From Larix kaempferi (taxonomy: Eukaryota; Streptophyta; Pinopsida; Pinales; Pinaceae), in assembly GCA_027924585.1 (NCBI GenBank), contig BSBM01000822.1, positions 2,002,001 through 2,066,000 of the forward strand: 64,000 bases of DNA, in the 5' to 3' direction. Within the stretch, counting starts at the first letter, position 1, and each line of letters begins with the position of its first letter. The notes under the pieces are model-generated. The model ran no database searches, was not told where the DNA came from, and was given only the letters and a program-made list of their open reading frames with translations. Both the position numbers and the translations under genes were made by a program. Positions 1 to 10,801 of the stretch are shown piece by piece.

Positions 1-189
1 CTACTGCATATATACCTCTTCAGCAAGGTCTCCATGTAGAAATGCACTCTTCACATCCATGTGGTGCACTTCCCAGTGCTTGGATGCGGAAATAGCCAAA
101 ACAAGGCGGATGGAATCCATCTTTGCAACCGGTGCAAAGGTCTCAGTGTAGTCCACTCCTTGGACTTGGGAGAAAATTTTTGCCACCAA
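1..189 (-). pseudogene. copia-A reverse transcriptase, N-terminal fragment
   Basis: The translated fragment contains the start of a copia-type RT (RVT_2 family), with motifs such as [14 protein letters not shown] and [12 protein letters not shown], which are near-invariant in plant copia elements. It is in the same frame as the integrase ORF upstream, separated by a TAA at 199-201. A TAG at 1-3 closes it immediately after YMQ, where the family usually continues with a Gln- and Pro-rich motif. The catalytic YVDD box lies off the window. Confidence 0.9.
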
Positions 190-198
190 CCTTGCTTT

Positions 199-2385
199 TT
201 ATTTACTGATAGAGCCATCAGCAGCAACTTTCGTGCGGTAGACCCATTGACACTTCATTAATTTTCTTCCAGGTGGAAGAGAAACTAGCTCCCATGTGTT
301 GTTCTTTTGAAGAGAACTGTACTCTTCATCCATGGCACTTTGCCATCTCGGATCTCGGTGGGCAGAATAGTATGATGTGGGATATGAACCAGCCATCAAA
401 TAACAAATCTTAGGAAGTAATGGATCAGCAATAGAAAGAGCCATACCTGCTCTTTGAAAGTTTTCTCTTGTTCGTCTCGGATCAACAGGATTTCCAAGGT
501 TCGAACCAGCAGATTGAAGAGTGTTTTGGGCCCACTTTGGTAACCGAGGAGGATCATAATGGTCGGATTCTGAACCTGATATGTCATGATCATCATATGC
601 TGCTACAATATCAGAAATATCAGAACTCATACCTTCATTATCGCTGCACGGATCTTCTTCTGGTGAAGGCGGTGAATCGACAGTCTCTTCCTCAATTAGT
701 TGCAATTCTTGAAGCGGTTCTTCAAATTGCACACTGCGCTCTATGAATATCTTTTCAGATCTGATATCCATGAGTTTATATGATTTTGATTCTTCCCCAT
801 ATCCTATCAGTATGCACTCAATACTTTGTGGATCCAAAGCTCGTCTTTTCTTGGAAGGAATTCTAGCCCATGCAGTAGAGCCAAAAACTCTCAAATTTGA
901 CACATCCGGTTTGTGACCAAAGAATGCTTCGAAAGGAGTCATACCTTTCACGGATGAATGTGGAACATGGTTCTGTATGTATGCAGCAACATTGATTGCT
1001 TCAGCCCAAATATTTGCAGCCAAACCTTTTGATTCAATCATGCATGTAGCCATCTCTTTCAGTGACCGATTTTTCCTTTCCGCTACACCGTTCTGCTGGG
1101 GTTTGTAGGGAACTGTATGTTGGATCTGAATTCCACTTTGGGCACAAAGTTGCAGCAACTCAGACTTGATATATTCTCCACCATTATCAGATCTAAGATC
1201 TTTGATCTTGCTCTCAGTGGCGGTCTCAACAGAAGCCTTAAAATCCTTGAATTTTCCAAGCACTTCTGACTTGTTTTTGAGAAAGAATACCCATGTAAAG
1301 CGGGAAAAATCATCAATAAATGTCAAAACATACCTTGAACCATTTAATGACGTATGGGGTAGCATACCACTGATATCATAATGTATCAACCCCAAAAATG
1401 TAGAAGCTCTGCTAGCTTTGCCGCGGTCGAATCTGTGCTCGGGGTGCTTCCCAATAATGCAACCAGTGCATATTCCCTTCGAGGAATGGAGTTGTGGAAG
1501 ACCATCTACCATGGATTTGTTTGATAGCAGCAGAAAATAATTATAATTAAGATGTCCAAATATTTCATGCCAAATCCTACTAACCTCATTATCATGTGTG
1601 CGAAGAGCAGTGGGATTTGCAAGCGGAATAAAGTGTGAAAACTCATAGCATTTTGCAGTGTGGTTTGCCTTTCCGACTGCAACAAGTCTTCCACTTTTGA
1701 TATCAGAAATTTCAACTGTATTAGGGCTGAATGTAACTTGCTTCGGTTCACCAGTGTGTGTCATTTGATACACATAAAGAAGATTTGAAGCCAAGGAAGG
1801 CACATAGAGAACATTCTGAAAGCTTCCATGATCTACATGAATCATACCTTTGCCCTTTGAAGAAATTTTTGAGTCATCTCCCAAATGGATGGGGATGGAG
1901 CTGTTTGGATCGAATGAAGAAAAAGAATCAATATTTGCATCCATATGATTCGATGCACCCGAATCTATCAAGAGAGTAGTGGGCTTTGAAACAGTTGCCA
2001 TGAGTGCTTGTCCTCTTTCATGATCATCATTCCTATCCTTCTTCCTTGCACCGTCAGGAAGAGTTATGTTGTTCTTTTCCAAAAGGAGGGCCATTTGATC
2101 TATAGTCTTCTTCATACATGAACTTTCGGGATGAAATCCACGGTTGCAATAAGTACATTTAGATTTTTGGTTACCTTCTTTTCCCTTTTGCTTGAACTTC
2201 GAACTGGATGGTGCATCCGTTTGTTTGCCTTTCTCTCTTTGCTTGTGAGGCTCGAATTTGGGCTTCTCCTTCTTTTGCTTTCCTTTACCATTCGAGATCT
2301 TGGGTCCTTGAACATATAGGGCATCCATATGATTCGATGCACCCGAATCTATCAAGAGAGTAGTGGGCTTTGAAACAGTTGCCAT
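199..2385 (-). pseudogene. copia-A polyprotein: CCHC knuckle, protease motif, integrase
   Basis: The open frame of 728 codons carries a zinc knuckle (CTYCNRGFHPESSC), the aspartic protease motif LLIDSGASNHM, the GAG-pre-integrase zinc finger (HLNYN... CTGCIIGKH) and a copia integrase core. The integrase catalytic residues are visible: D in HYDISGM, D in RSDNGGEY, and E in QQNGVAERKN. A linker rich in Ser, Asp and Glu follows, then the beginning of the RT region (MDEEYSSLQKNNTW). The N-terminal part lies in the last of three tandem 384-bp copies. The frame ends at TAA 199-201, after which RT continues in the same frame, so this is a nonsense-broken gag-pol. Confidence 0.93.
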
Positions 2386-3093
2386 GAGTGCTTATCCTCT
2401 TTTATGATCATCATTCCTATCCTTCTTCCTTGCACCGTCAGGAAGAGTTATGTTGTTCTTTTCCAAAAGGAGGGCCATTTGATCTATAGTCTTCTTCATA
2501 CATGAAATTTCGGGATGAAATCCACTGTTGCAATAAGTACATTTAGATTTTTGGTTACCTTCTTTTCCCTTTTGCTTGAACTTCGAACTGGATGGTGCAT
2601 CCGTTTGTTTGCCTTTCTCTCTTTGCTTGTGAGGCTCGAATTTGGGCTTCTCCTTCTTTTGCTTTCCTTTACCATTCGAGATCTTGGGTCCTTGAACATA
2701 TAGGGCAACCATATGATTCGATGCACCCGAATCTATCAAGAGAGTAGTGGGCTTTGAAACAGTTGCCATGAGTGCTTGTCCTCTTTCATGATCATCATTC
2801 CTATCCTTCTTCCTTGCACCGTCAGGAAGAGTTATGTTGTTCTTTTCCAAAAGGAGGGCCATTTGATCTATATTCTTCTTCATACATGAACTTTCAGGAT
2901 GAAATCCACGGTTTCAATAAGTACATTTAGATTTTTGGTTACCTTCTTTTCCCTTTTGCTTGAACTTCGAATTGGATGGTGCATCCGTTTGTTTGCCTTT
3001 CTCTCTTTGCTTGTGAGGATCGAATTTGGGCTTCTCCTTCTTTTGCTTTCCTTTACCATTCGAGATCTTGGGTCCTTGAACATATAGGGCTGA
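1942..3093 (-). repeat. Three tandem 384-bp copies inside copia-A gag-protease
   Basis: Units run 1942-2325, 2326-2709 and 2710-3093. They are nearly identical over their full length and differ by scattered single bases. Each encodes 128 residues: a basic Lys-rich stretch, a CCHC knuckle, a linker and the protease motif DSGASNHM. The shift of exactly 384 is seen for every landmark I checked, such as the segment starting catatgattcgatgc. Unequal exchange or template switching during reverse transcription would produce this. Confidence 0.95.
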
Positions 3094-3187
3094 ATCTTTG
3101 GAGCTTATGGACCCCATTTGAATCAACTTGTCATGCTCTTTTGTGACGGACTCAATGAAGGCATTCAAGGTAGGCATCTTCCAATTC
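2392..3187 (-). pseudogene. copia-A gag C-terminal part with two extra CCHC/protease-motif copies
   Basis: This continues the gag frame on the downstream side of the gypsy-A insertion. It runs through a short acidic/Ser stretch, then a Lys-rich basic segment (KGKQKKEKPKF) and CCHC knuckles. Two of the three tandem 384-bp units lie here, each carrying a knuckle and a DSGASNHM protease motif. The first unit in reading order has TGA in place of the second Cys codon of its knuckle (about 2912-2914). The second unit ends in TAA at 2392-2394, where the sister copies encode Gln. All three units share one reading frame because 384 is divisible by 3. Confidence 0.85.
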
Positions 3188-3192
3188 AGGGC
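3188..3192. repeat. Left target-site duplication of gypsy-A
   Basis: The 5 bases agggc precede the left LTR, and ggggt (15526-15530) follows the right LTR. They match at 3 of 5 positions, and both mismatches are transitions. Using either copy, the flanking copia-A gag rejoins in frame, which supports these as the insertion boundaries. Confidence 0.75.
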
Positions 3193-3905
3193 TGTTAACA
3201 CCCAAAAAGTGCTCACTAGCTCATTCCCTTATTCACATGACCCATTTGTCCACTTTTCCACCATCTGAGCCTCTGAAGCCAACAAAAGGTCACCAAAAGA
3301 CCTTGGTACACCCATTTTTCCCACTCAAAAATATTATTTTTCCTAAAAAACATAAAAAAAACCCTCAAAAAGGGTCCAAAATTCCCAAAATATTAAAAAG
3401 GGAATAAAAATATTAATTTTATTCAAAAAAGGAAAAAGGAGGGAAAAGTACCTAAACCATGTTGGTCAATACCATTTGGTCTCCACAAAACCACAAATGG
3501 TATTCCCCACCACCAAAACCTATAAAAAGGTGGTAGGGGCTCCTCATTTCACATCCATCCATATTCCTATCCTCATGCTGCCAAAATATCCCTTGAGTAT
3601 TTGGCCATTGTAGCAACCTTGGAGAAAGGACCCATTGGAGATTGGAGCTGCTCACCATTGGAGCCATTCAAACAACCTTCATCACTTGGAGGTATTGTTC
3701 TTGCAAGCATTTGCTTGCCCCATTGTCAATACAAAAAATAAATAAATTATTTTTTATCTTTCTTGTTCTTGTTCTTTAATTCAAAATGCACATGCTAGTT
3801 TAGTTTAGTTTAGATTTAGTTTATTGTTTTTATTTCTATTGAAACTGTTGCTACTAGTTAGCAGGTGCCCATAGCACTAAGCTTGGTTGCAAAACCAAGC
3901 CAACA
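3193..3905 (+). repeat. 5' LTR of gypsy-A
   Basis: It begins TGTTAACACCC and ends CCAACA, with the same ends as the copy at 14817-15525. It contains a TATA-like tataaaaagg at about 3521 and a downstream T-rich stretch near 3740-3790. A short hairpin-like end (gcttggttgcaaaaccaagc) lies just before the 3' terminus. Confidence 0.95.
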
Positions 3906-3911
3906 GTTTTT

Positions 3912-3925
3912 TGGCGACTCCACTG
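3912..3925 (+). promoter_or_regulatory. Putative primer binding site of gypsy-A
   Basis: TGGCGACTCCACTG lies 6 bases after the LTR end. The initial TGG pairs with a tRNA CCA end, as expected for a primer site. I did not confirm which tRNA; Tat-lineage elements often use tRNA-Arg, which is background knowledge rather than something seen here. Confidence 0.65.
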
Positions 3926-5914
3926 TTTTTTGAATCTTTAGATCTCACTTTTGCTTTAAATCTTACTTTTTGATAGTATTTGTTAGTTTAATTCATAGAT
4001 ATGCCACCCTAGACAGCAGATCCATTGCTGTTCTAGGTCTTGGCCCATTTTTTAGCCATTAACAGCCCGAAATTCTCAATTTTCGGCGTCGTTTTTCGGC
4101 ATCCGCGTACAGCTTTCGCCTCGCGGCTTTTCGCCCAACAGTCGCGCGGCTCATCAGGACTGCGCGGATTTTTTTCCGCGCGGTTCACCGCGGCTTCGCG
4201 ACCATTTAGCGCGCTGCACATCGCGGCTTCACGGACCTTTTCCGCGCTACCCATCGCGACTGTGTGACGAAATCCCACGCTGCACATCGCGGCTTCGCGG
4301 TCAAAACCCGCGCTGCACATCGCGGCTTCGCGGTCAAAACCTGCGCTGCCCATCGTGACTGTGCGACAGAAACCCGCTCGGTCCATCGCGGCTTTTCTGT
4401 CAGAACCCGCGATGCTAATTTTTTCATTTGGCCGAATCGTTTAAAAAATTAATTTCTTACTGTACTTTCTGCCCACATAGCACATTTTCCAGTATTAGAA
4501 ATTCTGCATATTTTACAGCCATCGAAAAATTTTACTATTTAGAATGCACATGTGAAGAAATCTTTTTAAATATTTTCAGAAATTGAAAGAACGATTTGAT
4601 TGCATTTTATCTAGATTAAAATTTTTGCTGTTTGCTTCTTTAATATTTTGCCCATAGCAATTATTGAAAACAAAATCCATTTATTTCGGAAAGAAGTTAT
4701 ATTATTTGCTTTCCTGTTTGAAAGATCCTTTGTTTTTCGAATAGTCCTTGAAAAGCATTTAATTTCCATTTATTGAAAAAGTCATAAAATTTGCTTTTGA
4801 TTTCAAAAGATCCTTTGTTTTTTGAATACTTAGCATTTACTTTTTTCAATTTCAGTTTAAAATACCACACGTGCACCCAATCAAACACTAATTTTAAACC
4901 GAGTCTTAAAACTTACCCTAATTTCAACCCACTTTTAACCCCACTCGGGGAACACTAAAAGAACTTTGTAGCTAGGTAGTATTGAGGGGATAGGTGTTCC
5001 AATAACACCCCTCAGTTCTTACATCTGAGACATAGTTTTTGTCCTTTAGGGAGCTAAAATCTCTTAGTATTTATTGGCACAGTCACAACCGGTTTATGGG
5101 AAGGCCTCTCCCCTAGGAGGGTTGAAGTCGCGAGGATGGTTCCGAAAGCCTGAGTGGAATACCAAAATCCATTCAGTAACCGAAAAGCTACCATTCGCAG
5201 TTCTTGGGATATCCCTGTATATGGGTATTGCGATCAAGGACCAAACGACAGATTTACCTTTTCTCGACGTGTCATGAACGGAGTATCCTAGTAGCCATTC
5301 TTTAGGATTGATTACCCGGTGTCCCTCCCGGTAGGGGGATATCTAGCCGTGGACTCAACACTCAATATTGTTTGACTTGGATTTCATCACCTTGCAGAGA
5401 ATATAGTTTGTTGATTCACAATACTTTTAGTTAGGTGTTTGCATGATTCAACCCACCTTTGGTCTAGTTACACCTATTTTTTCTAGAAGCTGTTTGCATG
5501 TTGGTACTCTGACCATTTTTTGCATCCCTCCACTTATTGTAGCACAGCTGCTAGAATAAGTGCCTTCTTTGAGGTTGATTTTTTGGCCTTAGAGCCTTCA
5601 TTTTCACTCCCCTTCTTGCACCCTTGGTTGCATTAGGGTTTTGAGTTTTTTATACATTACCATTTTACACATAAGATTTTTCCACAAAAATTTATTTTCT
5701 CACCATTGAGAATTTTAGACGCTCTCGTCGTCTACAGGGCGAACTCCCAAAGTTCAGTCTACTTGGCTCGCCACGTCATCGACGCCGAGCCTTATCCCTT
5801 GACTCGACACATCGTCGGTCATCCAGACAGTCATCCGATTCTGACACGCCTCACTTCACTTCTGATTCTGAGGCAGAATCCAAAAACCTCGCTGAGTTTT
5901 TACCAACCAACATT
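3926..5914 (+). other. Long untranslated leader of gypsy-A
   Basis: No convincing gene is present. The leader holds a CpG-rich 33-bp minisatellite (4107-4407), then AT-rich sequence to about 4900, then a segment (4950-5360) related to the leader of gypsy-B near 23500-23700. A 67-codon ORF at 5074-5277 lies in that shared segment; it may be conserved leader rather than protein. Just upstream of gag the sequence becomes Arg/Ser-codon rich in the gag frame (5706-5914), so gag might start earlier than the ATG at 5915. Confidence 0.7.
4107..4407 (+). repeat. 33-bp CpG-rich minisatellite, about nine units
   Basis: Units with the pattern CGCGCTGCACATCGCGGCTT followed by about 13 variable bases start at 4177, 4210, 4243, 4276, 4309, 4342 and 4375. 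A 34-base unit starts at 4143, and a weaker one lies before it. Most units contain CGCGGCTTCGCG or a variant, a mini-hairpin with CGCG arms. The block is much richer in CpG than the surrounding AT-rich leader. Confidence 0.93.
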
Positions 5915-7782
5915 ATGGCTGGAACACCTTTTGACCCACTTTTTACCAGCACCATAGGAGAGACGTCTACTGACCCTTCTACTGTGATGCCATCCATGGC
6001 AACACCTACCCCCCTAGGTATGCCTAATATGGCGGACAATCCACATTTAGTAATTCCCAACATAGGGCCACCTCCTGTTATAGGAATCCCCAACACAGGG
6101 CCACCACTTGTTATGGGTATGCCCAACATAGGGGTCACACCCCCTCTGATTCCCACAACCCAGATTCCAGGAATCGCCACTACTATTCCTAACCCAAGTG
6201 TAACCCATGTTGCACTTGGAAGCGCTGGCCCATACCAGACCACACCTATTGGAGGACACATACCTGCAATACCTAGCATACCTTTAGGCGCTACTGGACC
6301 CCTACATCATACCACCATGACTAGGCATGTCCCAGTCCCAGTCACTACATCTGCTAGCTTACCGTACATGGCGAGTCTGAACTTGCCAGACTTAGCCAGG
6401 CTCACCAATGACCCTATCAGACACGATCCTGCGTGGCCTCACATGCCCACCAAACTCCCCTCCGACATCCCTAAGTTTGAGGGAAAGGCAGGTGAGGACC
6501 CCCAGAACCATATCATGTCCTTCCATCTATGGTGTTCCTCCAACTCCATAGTGGATGACTCTGTCCGCCTATGTCTATTACAGCGTACCTTCACTGGCTC
6601 TGCAGCCAAGTGGTATATCGAGCAGCCCCATGGGACACATGCCACCTTTACCTCCCTTGCCTCGACCTTCCTGCAGTTCTTCAATTACCTGTCCGCTATG
6701 ATGCAGGCGTCGAGATCCTACTGTCTTGCAGACAAAACACGGCCACCCACATCATTGACCACATTCATGAGTGGCGTCGACGCCGAAGCCTCTGCAAAAT
6801 TAAGTTAGACAACCGTATCTTCCTAGATTGGTTTCTAAAATCCCTTCTCCCTCTCATTGCGAAGGATGTGGCATCCGAAAGACCCCAGTCTGAAGAAGAG
6901 GCCATCCTCAAATCCCAACAGTTTGATCTCATTTACGCCCAGTCGGGTTATCTGTATACCATTATACCGGACGCCCCTCGGGGCGAGTCATCCCAACATG
7001 ATGCGCCGGGGGCATCCCATGCCGCTGATGGCATCATTGGTCATATGGCCTCGCATCCCCAACCCTTTTCCATTGCACATCCTAGCCATGGTACCGACCT
7101 TTCGCGGGCTACATCTCAGTCTGGAGCAACCAGTTCATATGCTCCCATGGAACATCACCACCATACCCATGGACCTTCATGTCCACCTCAGTGTTTTGGT
7201 CATGCACCATCTGCATACGCCACCCCAGCTGCACCTCAACCAGTATACTACCCACAGCAAGCTGTGGCAGCTAACCCAACACCTCCAATAGCTCAGGGTT
7301 ACCAACAACCCCAGCAGGCAACTGGACCACCTCCAGCCCCACAGGCTTATTATCAACCACAACCTGCTCCCGCACCTGCGGCGAACCAAAACCCTCCCAC
7401 TACTCAAGGGCAAGTGTACACACAGCACAACCAGCCCCATAACCAAAACAACCAGCACAACCAAGGTGCGCAACAGAACAGTGGTAGAGGTTGTAACCGC
7501 GGTAATAACCAACAACATCAGCAAGGTCCTCCACCTCCCAATCCTCCGTAGAATAACAATGCTGCTCCTCCCAACCGCAATCCGGATCGGAATCCTAAGC
7601 AGCCTAGAAATAATAACCTCAGAACAAACCACCCTTGTTCTATCTGCGGGGTCTATGGTCATTACACGCATTCTTGCCCACATTTGGAGCGAGCTCGGAA
7701 ACTCTGGACCGACGATGCCCATCGTCAAGGGCAAGCGGCTCCTCAGCCGCCACCCAACCCTCCACCACCATAACATCAACCT
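5915..7782 (+). pseudogene. gypsy-A Gag (capsid and nucleocapsid)
   Basis: The N-terminus is Pro/Gly/Ile-rich with repeats such as NIGPPPVIGIPNTGPP. The capsid-like region (retrotransposon gag family) reads through NLPDLARLTNDPI, KLPSDIPKFEGKAGEDPQNH and FHLWCSSNSIVDDSVRL, closely matching gypsy-B. Near 6690 the frame shifts by one base; the capsid continues in frame 1 with HIIDHIHEWRRRRSL. A Gln/Pro/Asn-rich linker follows, then a CCHC knuckle at 7636-7677 (CSICGVYGHYTHSC). In-frame stops occur at TAG 7549-7551 and TAA near 7771. The start at 5915 is the first Met before the conserved region. Confidence 0.88.
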
Positions 7783-9672
7783 TTGGTGCTGCAAAACCCC
7801 TTCCCAAACCAGGGTGTAGTGAACACTCAGCCATTATCCCCCCCTCAGGGAAACGTGCCACCACAGCAGATCACTTATGCAGCCCCTGATCAACCCATGT
7901 TTGATTCAGGTACTCACCACTTGTTGATGATGTCAACCGCCGATGCCAACCTCCAAACCTGTCGGAACCAATATGGCTCCACCTCTGAAGCACCTCCTGC
8001 CGACAAGAACACTAACGTTAATCCCACAGATCAAACATTACCTATACCTCCGGCTCCACTTGATGGCGCTTCCAAAGCACCTCGCTTCCCACTTCGTCGC
8101 ATCAACAGTAATCCCAATGCTCGCGCTGCATCGAATTACAACATTGTCGACGACTTAGCCCAGTCTCCTGCAACCATGTCTGCTTTAGAAGTTTTGAAAA
8201 ACTGTCCTTCGCAATGTAAAACTTTACTCTCTGCCATTGGCGCCATTGACCCCAATGATTCACAGTTGATCGCATTCGCTTCAGACCAGTCTGAACCACG
8301 CCTGCCTTCCTATTTATCATTCCAAGTTTCTGTTTCTATTCGGAATCTTGTCATCCATCGGTGCATTATCGATGAAGGGGCCTCTACATGCGTCATGTCC
8401 ACATTCGTTTGGCAGAAGTTGGGATCCCCTACTCTCCAGCAGTCCACCACTGCATTACGATCCTACGACGGTCGTTCGGCACAACCCCAAGGTCTATTAG
8501 CTAATGTCCCCGTCCAGCTGGCGGGTAAAACCGTCCTCATTGACATTGAGGTCATCAATGCCCAACTAGACTATAACCTTTTACTTGGTCGCAGCTACAT
8601 GTATGCCATGCGGGCTGTTGCCTCATCCGCATTTCGCACCATGCAATTCCCCCATGAGGGACGCGTGGTCAAGGTCGACCAGCTCACCTATTACGATCCC
8701 AAGGCCCCCGCCACACCTGAAAATGTTCTCCCCATGGTTGAACAACCTGTTTGTGGTGCAACTACCTCATTCATATCCTCAGTAGGACCCAGACTTTACT
8801 CCGAGGCGCCGATGACCTCTACATTCCAGGCCATTCCACCACCGTCACCGGAGACCCACGTTGCGAACCTTTGTACTCTTTCACAGAATACACCAACACC
8901 CGGTAATCAACCACCTTTGTTACCCAAACCACCATTGGTCCCTAGTCACATTGGGGTTACACCCATCCACACAATCCCCTTTCTATTTCCTCCTTCGGGT
9001 GTAGTAAGCGCCCCGGTTATGGCTACCCTTAGTCTCCCCGGGTTAACATTGGGATTACCCATGTGGTATATTTCGCCTCCCGTTCCCCCACCGACACCAA
9101 GTGTCATCCTGCAGCCGGTGCAACCCATTGTTACTTCTACCCAACCACCTCCCGGTATCAATACTCCTTCGTCATCGACAAATCCCCCTCCACTCATCAG
9201 GCACACTGGGGGCAGAGGCCCACAACCATACACTGCGGTACCCCCACCCAAGGCAGTTAAACCTCCCCCCATATTCCGTGCTCCTCCAAAATGCTCGTTG
9301 TGTGATGAGTTAGGCCATCCAACCCATCAGTGTCCACATTTACTTGCATTGCAGGAACACATGCAAATGTTGGATGACGACCCCAACATCCCGGTGGTCA
9401 AACTAGATCCAAACCCCATGCCTCGTGATAAATCACTGCGTACCAACCACCCATGTGCGATATGCGGTATTTACGGACACTACTCCCATAACTGTCCTGA
9501 CATCCTAGATTACAGAGCAGCTCTCTACGAAATGAACAATTTGGACCTTGAGACGACACCCACCACCATTGAGAAGATCTTCCCTCCCGTATCATCCTCA
9601 TCCGGAGAGATTAACACCATTTATATGATCTCTTCGACTACCACTTTCAAACCAGAACCCCTTGATTTGTAG
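7783..9672 (+). pseudogene. gypsy-A protease region with two downstream CCHC knuckles
   Basis: The 629-codon open frame continues the gag frame. The aspartic protease motif is CIIDEGASTCVMS (DEGA at 8371-8382), followed by LDYNLLLGRSYM, the second conserved protease block (a variant of ILG). A Pro-rich linker then leads to two zinc knuckles of CX2CX4HX4C form: 9292-9333 (CSLCDELGHPTHQC) and 9454-9495 (CAICGIYGHYSHNC). The latter closely resembles the pre-protease knuckle at 7636, including the flank RTNHPC. The frame stops at TAG 9670-9672, next to a frameshift into the RT frame. Confidence 0.85.
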
Positions 9673-10792
9673 TCTGATCAATACTGACGAGCAAATTTTG
9701 GAAACACTCACTGCACCTGACTACCCTTGGGACGATATGCATCATCGCTCCTATTTCCTCCCAGAGGCGTCTACATCCACGGCATCTGACCAGCTATCCG
9801 TCGAATCGAAAGATTTCATACCCACTAAGGTCGATTGGTTAAAGGACCCCATCCCAGCACCGGATGCCTTCGAAGAAGGGAACATGTCCAACATTTGCCC
9901 TACAATACAAATTGACATTTCCACCACACCTGGGAAACCTGAGCTCATCTCACTGGGTGCATCTTGCACTCAAGCGGAAACTCAGGCATACAATTTTTTT
10001 TTTCAAGAATTCCGTGATGTCTTTGCCTGGTCCTATACCGAAATGCCTGGTCTTGACCCCGCCATTATAGAGCACCACATTGACACATGGCCTGATGTTC
10101 CCCCCGTTCGTCAGAAACAACGACCCATTCATCCTTCCAAGCTCCCTGCTGTTAAAGCCGAGGTTGAGAAACTTCGCGAAGCAGGATTCATTTATCCTAT
10201 TCCTTATACCACATGGGTTTCAAATCCCGTTCCCGTCAACAAAAAACAAGGCACCCTTAGAGTATGCACTGACTTCCGTGATTTAAACCGCGCTTGTCCC
10301 AAAGACAATTTCCCCACGCCATTCATTGGCTAGCTCATTGACGCATGTGCGGGACATGAAGTCTTATCTTTCATGGACGGCTTTTCCGGATACAACCAGA
10401 TTCAGATCCGTAAGGAGGATCAGTACAAGACTGCCTTTACTACCCCATGGGGCACCTTCGCCTATTGTGTCATGCCTTTCGGCCTCAAAAATGCTGGCGC
10501 CACCTTCCAGCGGGCCATGACCTATTGTTTTCACGACTTGGTCCATATCCTGCGGGTCTATCTTGATGACCTGACAGCTCGTTCCCGGAAACGATCAGAC
10601 CACCTTAACGACCTCCGACAAGTTTTCCTGCATTGTCGCAAATATAAAATCCGCTTGAACCCACACAAGTGTGTCTTTTGCGTTCCTGCAGGCCGTTTAT
10701 TGGGTTTCATTGTTTCCCAGGATGGAATTACTGTTGATCCCCTGAAAGTCAAAGCCATATTAGACCTTCCCTCTCCACGCACGCTTCGGTAA
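9662..10792 (+). pseudogene. gypsy-A reverse transcriptase
   Basis: This Ty3/gypsy RT (RVT_1 family) shows VNKKQGTLRVCTDFRDLN, SFMDGFSGYNQI, FGLKNAGATFQRAM, the catalytic box VYLDD (aspartates at 10565-10570) and GRLLGFIVSQDGI. Two in-frame stops break it: TAG at 10331-10333 and TAA at 10790-10792. The corresponding gypsy-B sequence has Gln at both places, which points to CAG-to-TAG and CAA-to-TAA changes. The N-terminal part (DDMHHRSYFLP) is shared with gypsy-B. It is joined to the protease frame only through a one-base shift near 9665. Confidence 0.93.
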
Positions 10793-10801
10793 CTCCAGAG
10801 T

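Noticed and set aside
61-261. Plus-strand ORF over the copia RT/integrase
   Set aside because: It is the antisense shadow of the minus-strand copia-A frame, with no independent features.
2131-3087. Three similar 62-codon plus-strand ORFs
   Set aside because: They are shadows of the triplicated 384-bp unit; the similarity comes from the repeat, not from a gene family.
4033-4386. Minus-strand 117-codon ORF with an 11-residue repeat
   Set aside because: A 33-bp minisatellite gives open repeated frames on both strands; nothing else supports a protein.
7177-7794. 205-codon minus-strand ORF
   Set aside because: It lies antisense to the gypsy-A gag linker; its Leu/Val/Arg/Trp-rich composition is that of a reverse-read Pro/Gln-rich sequence.
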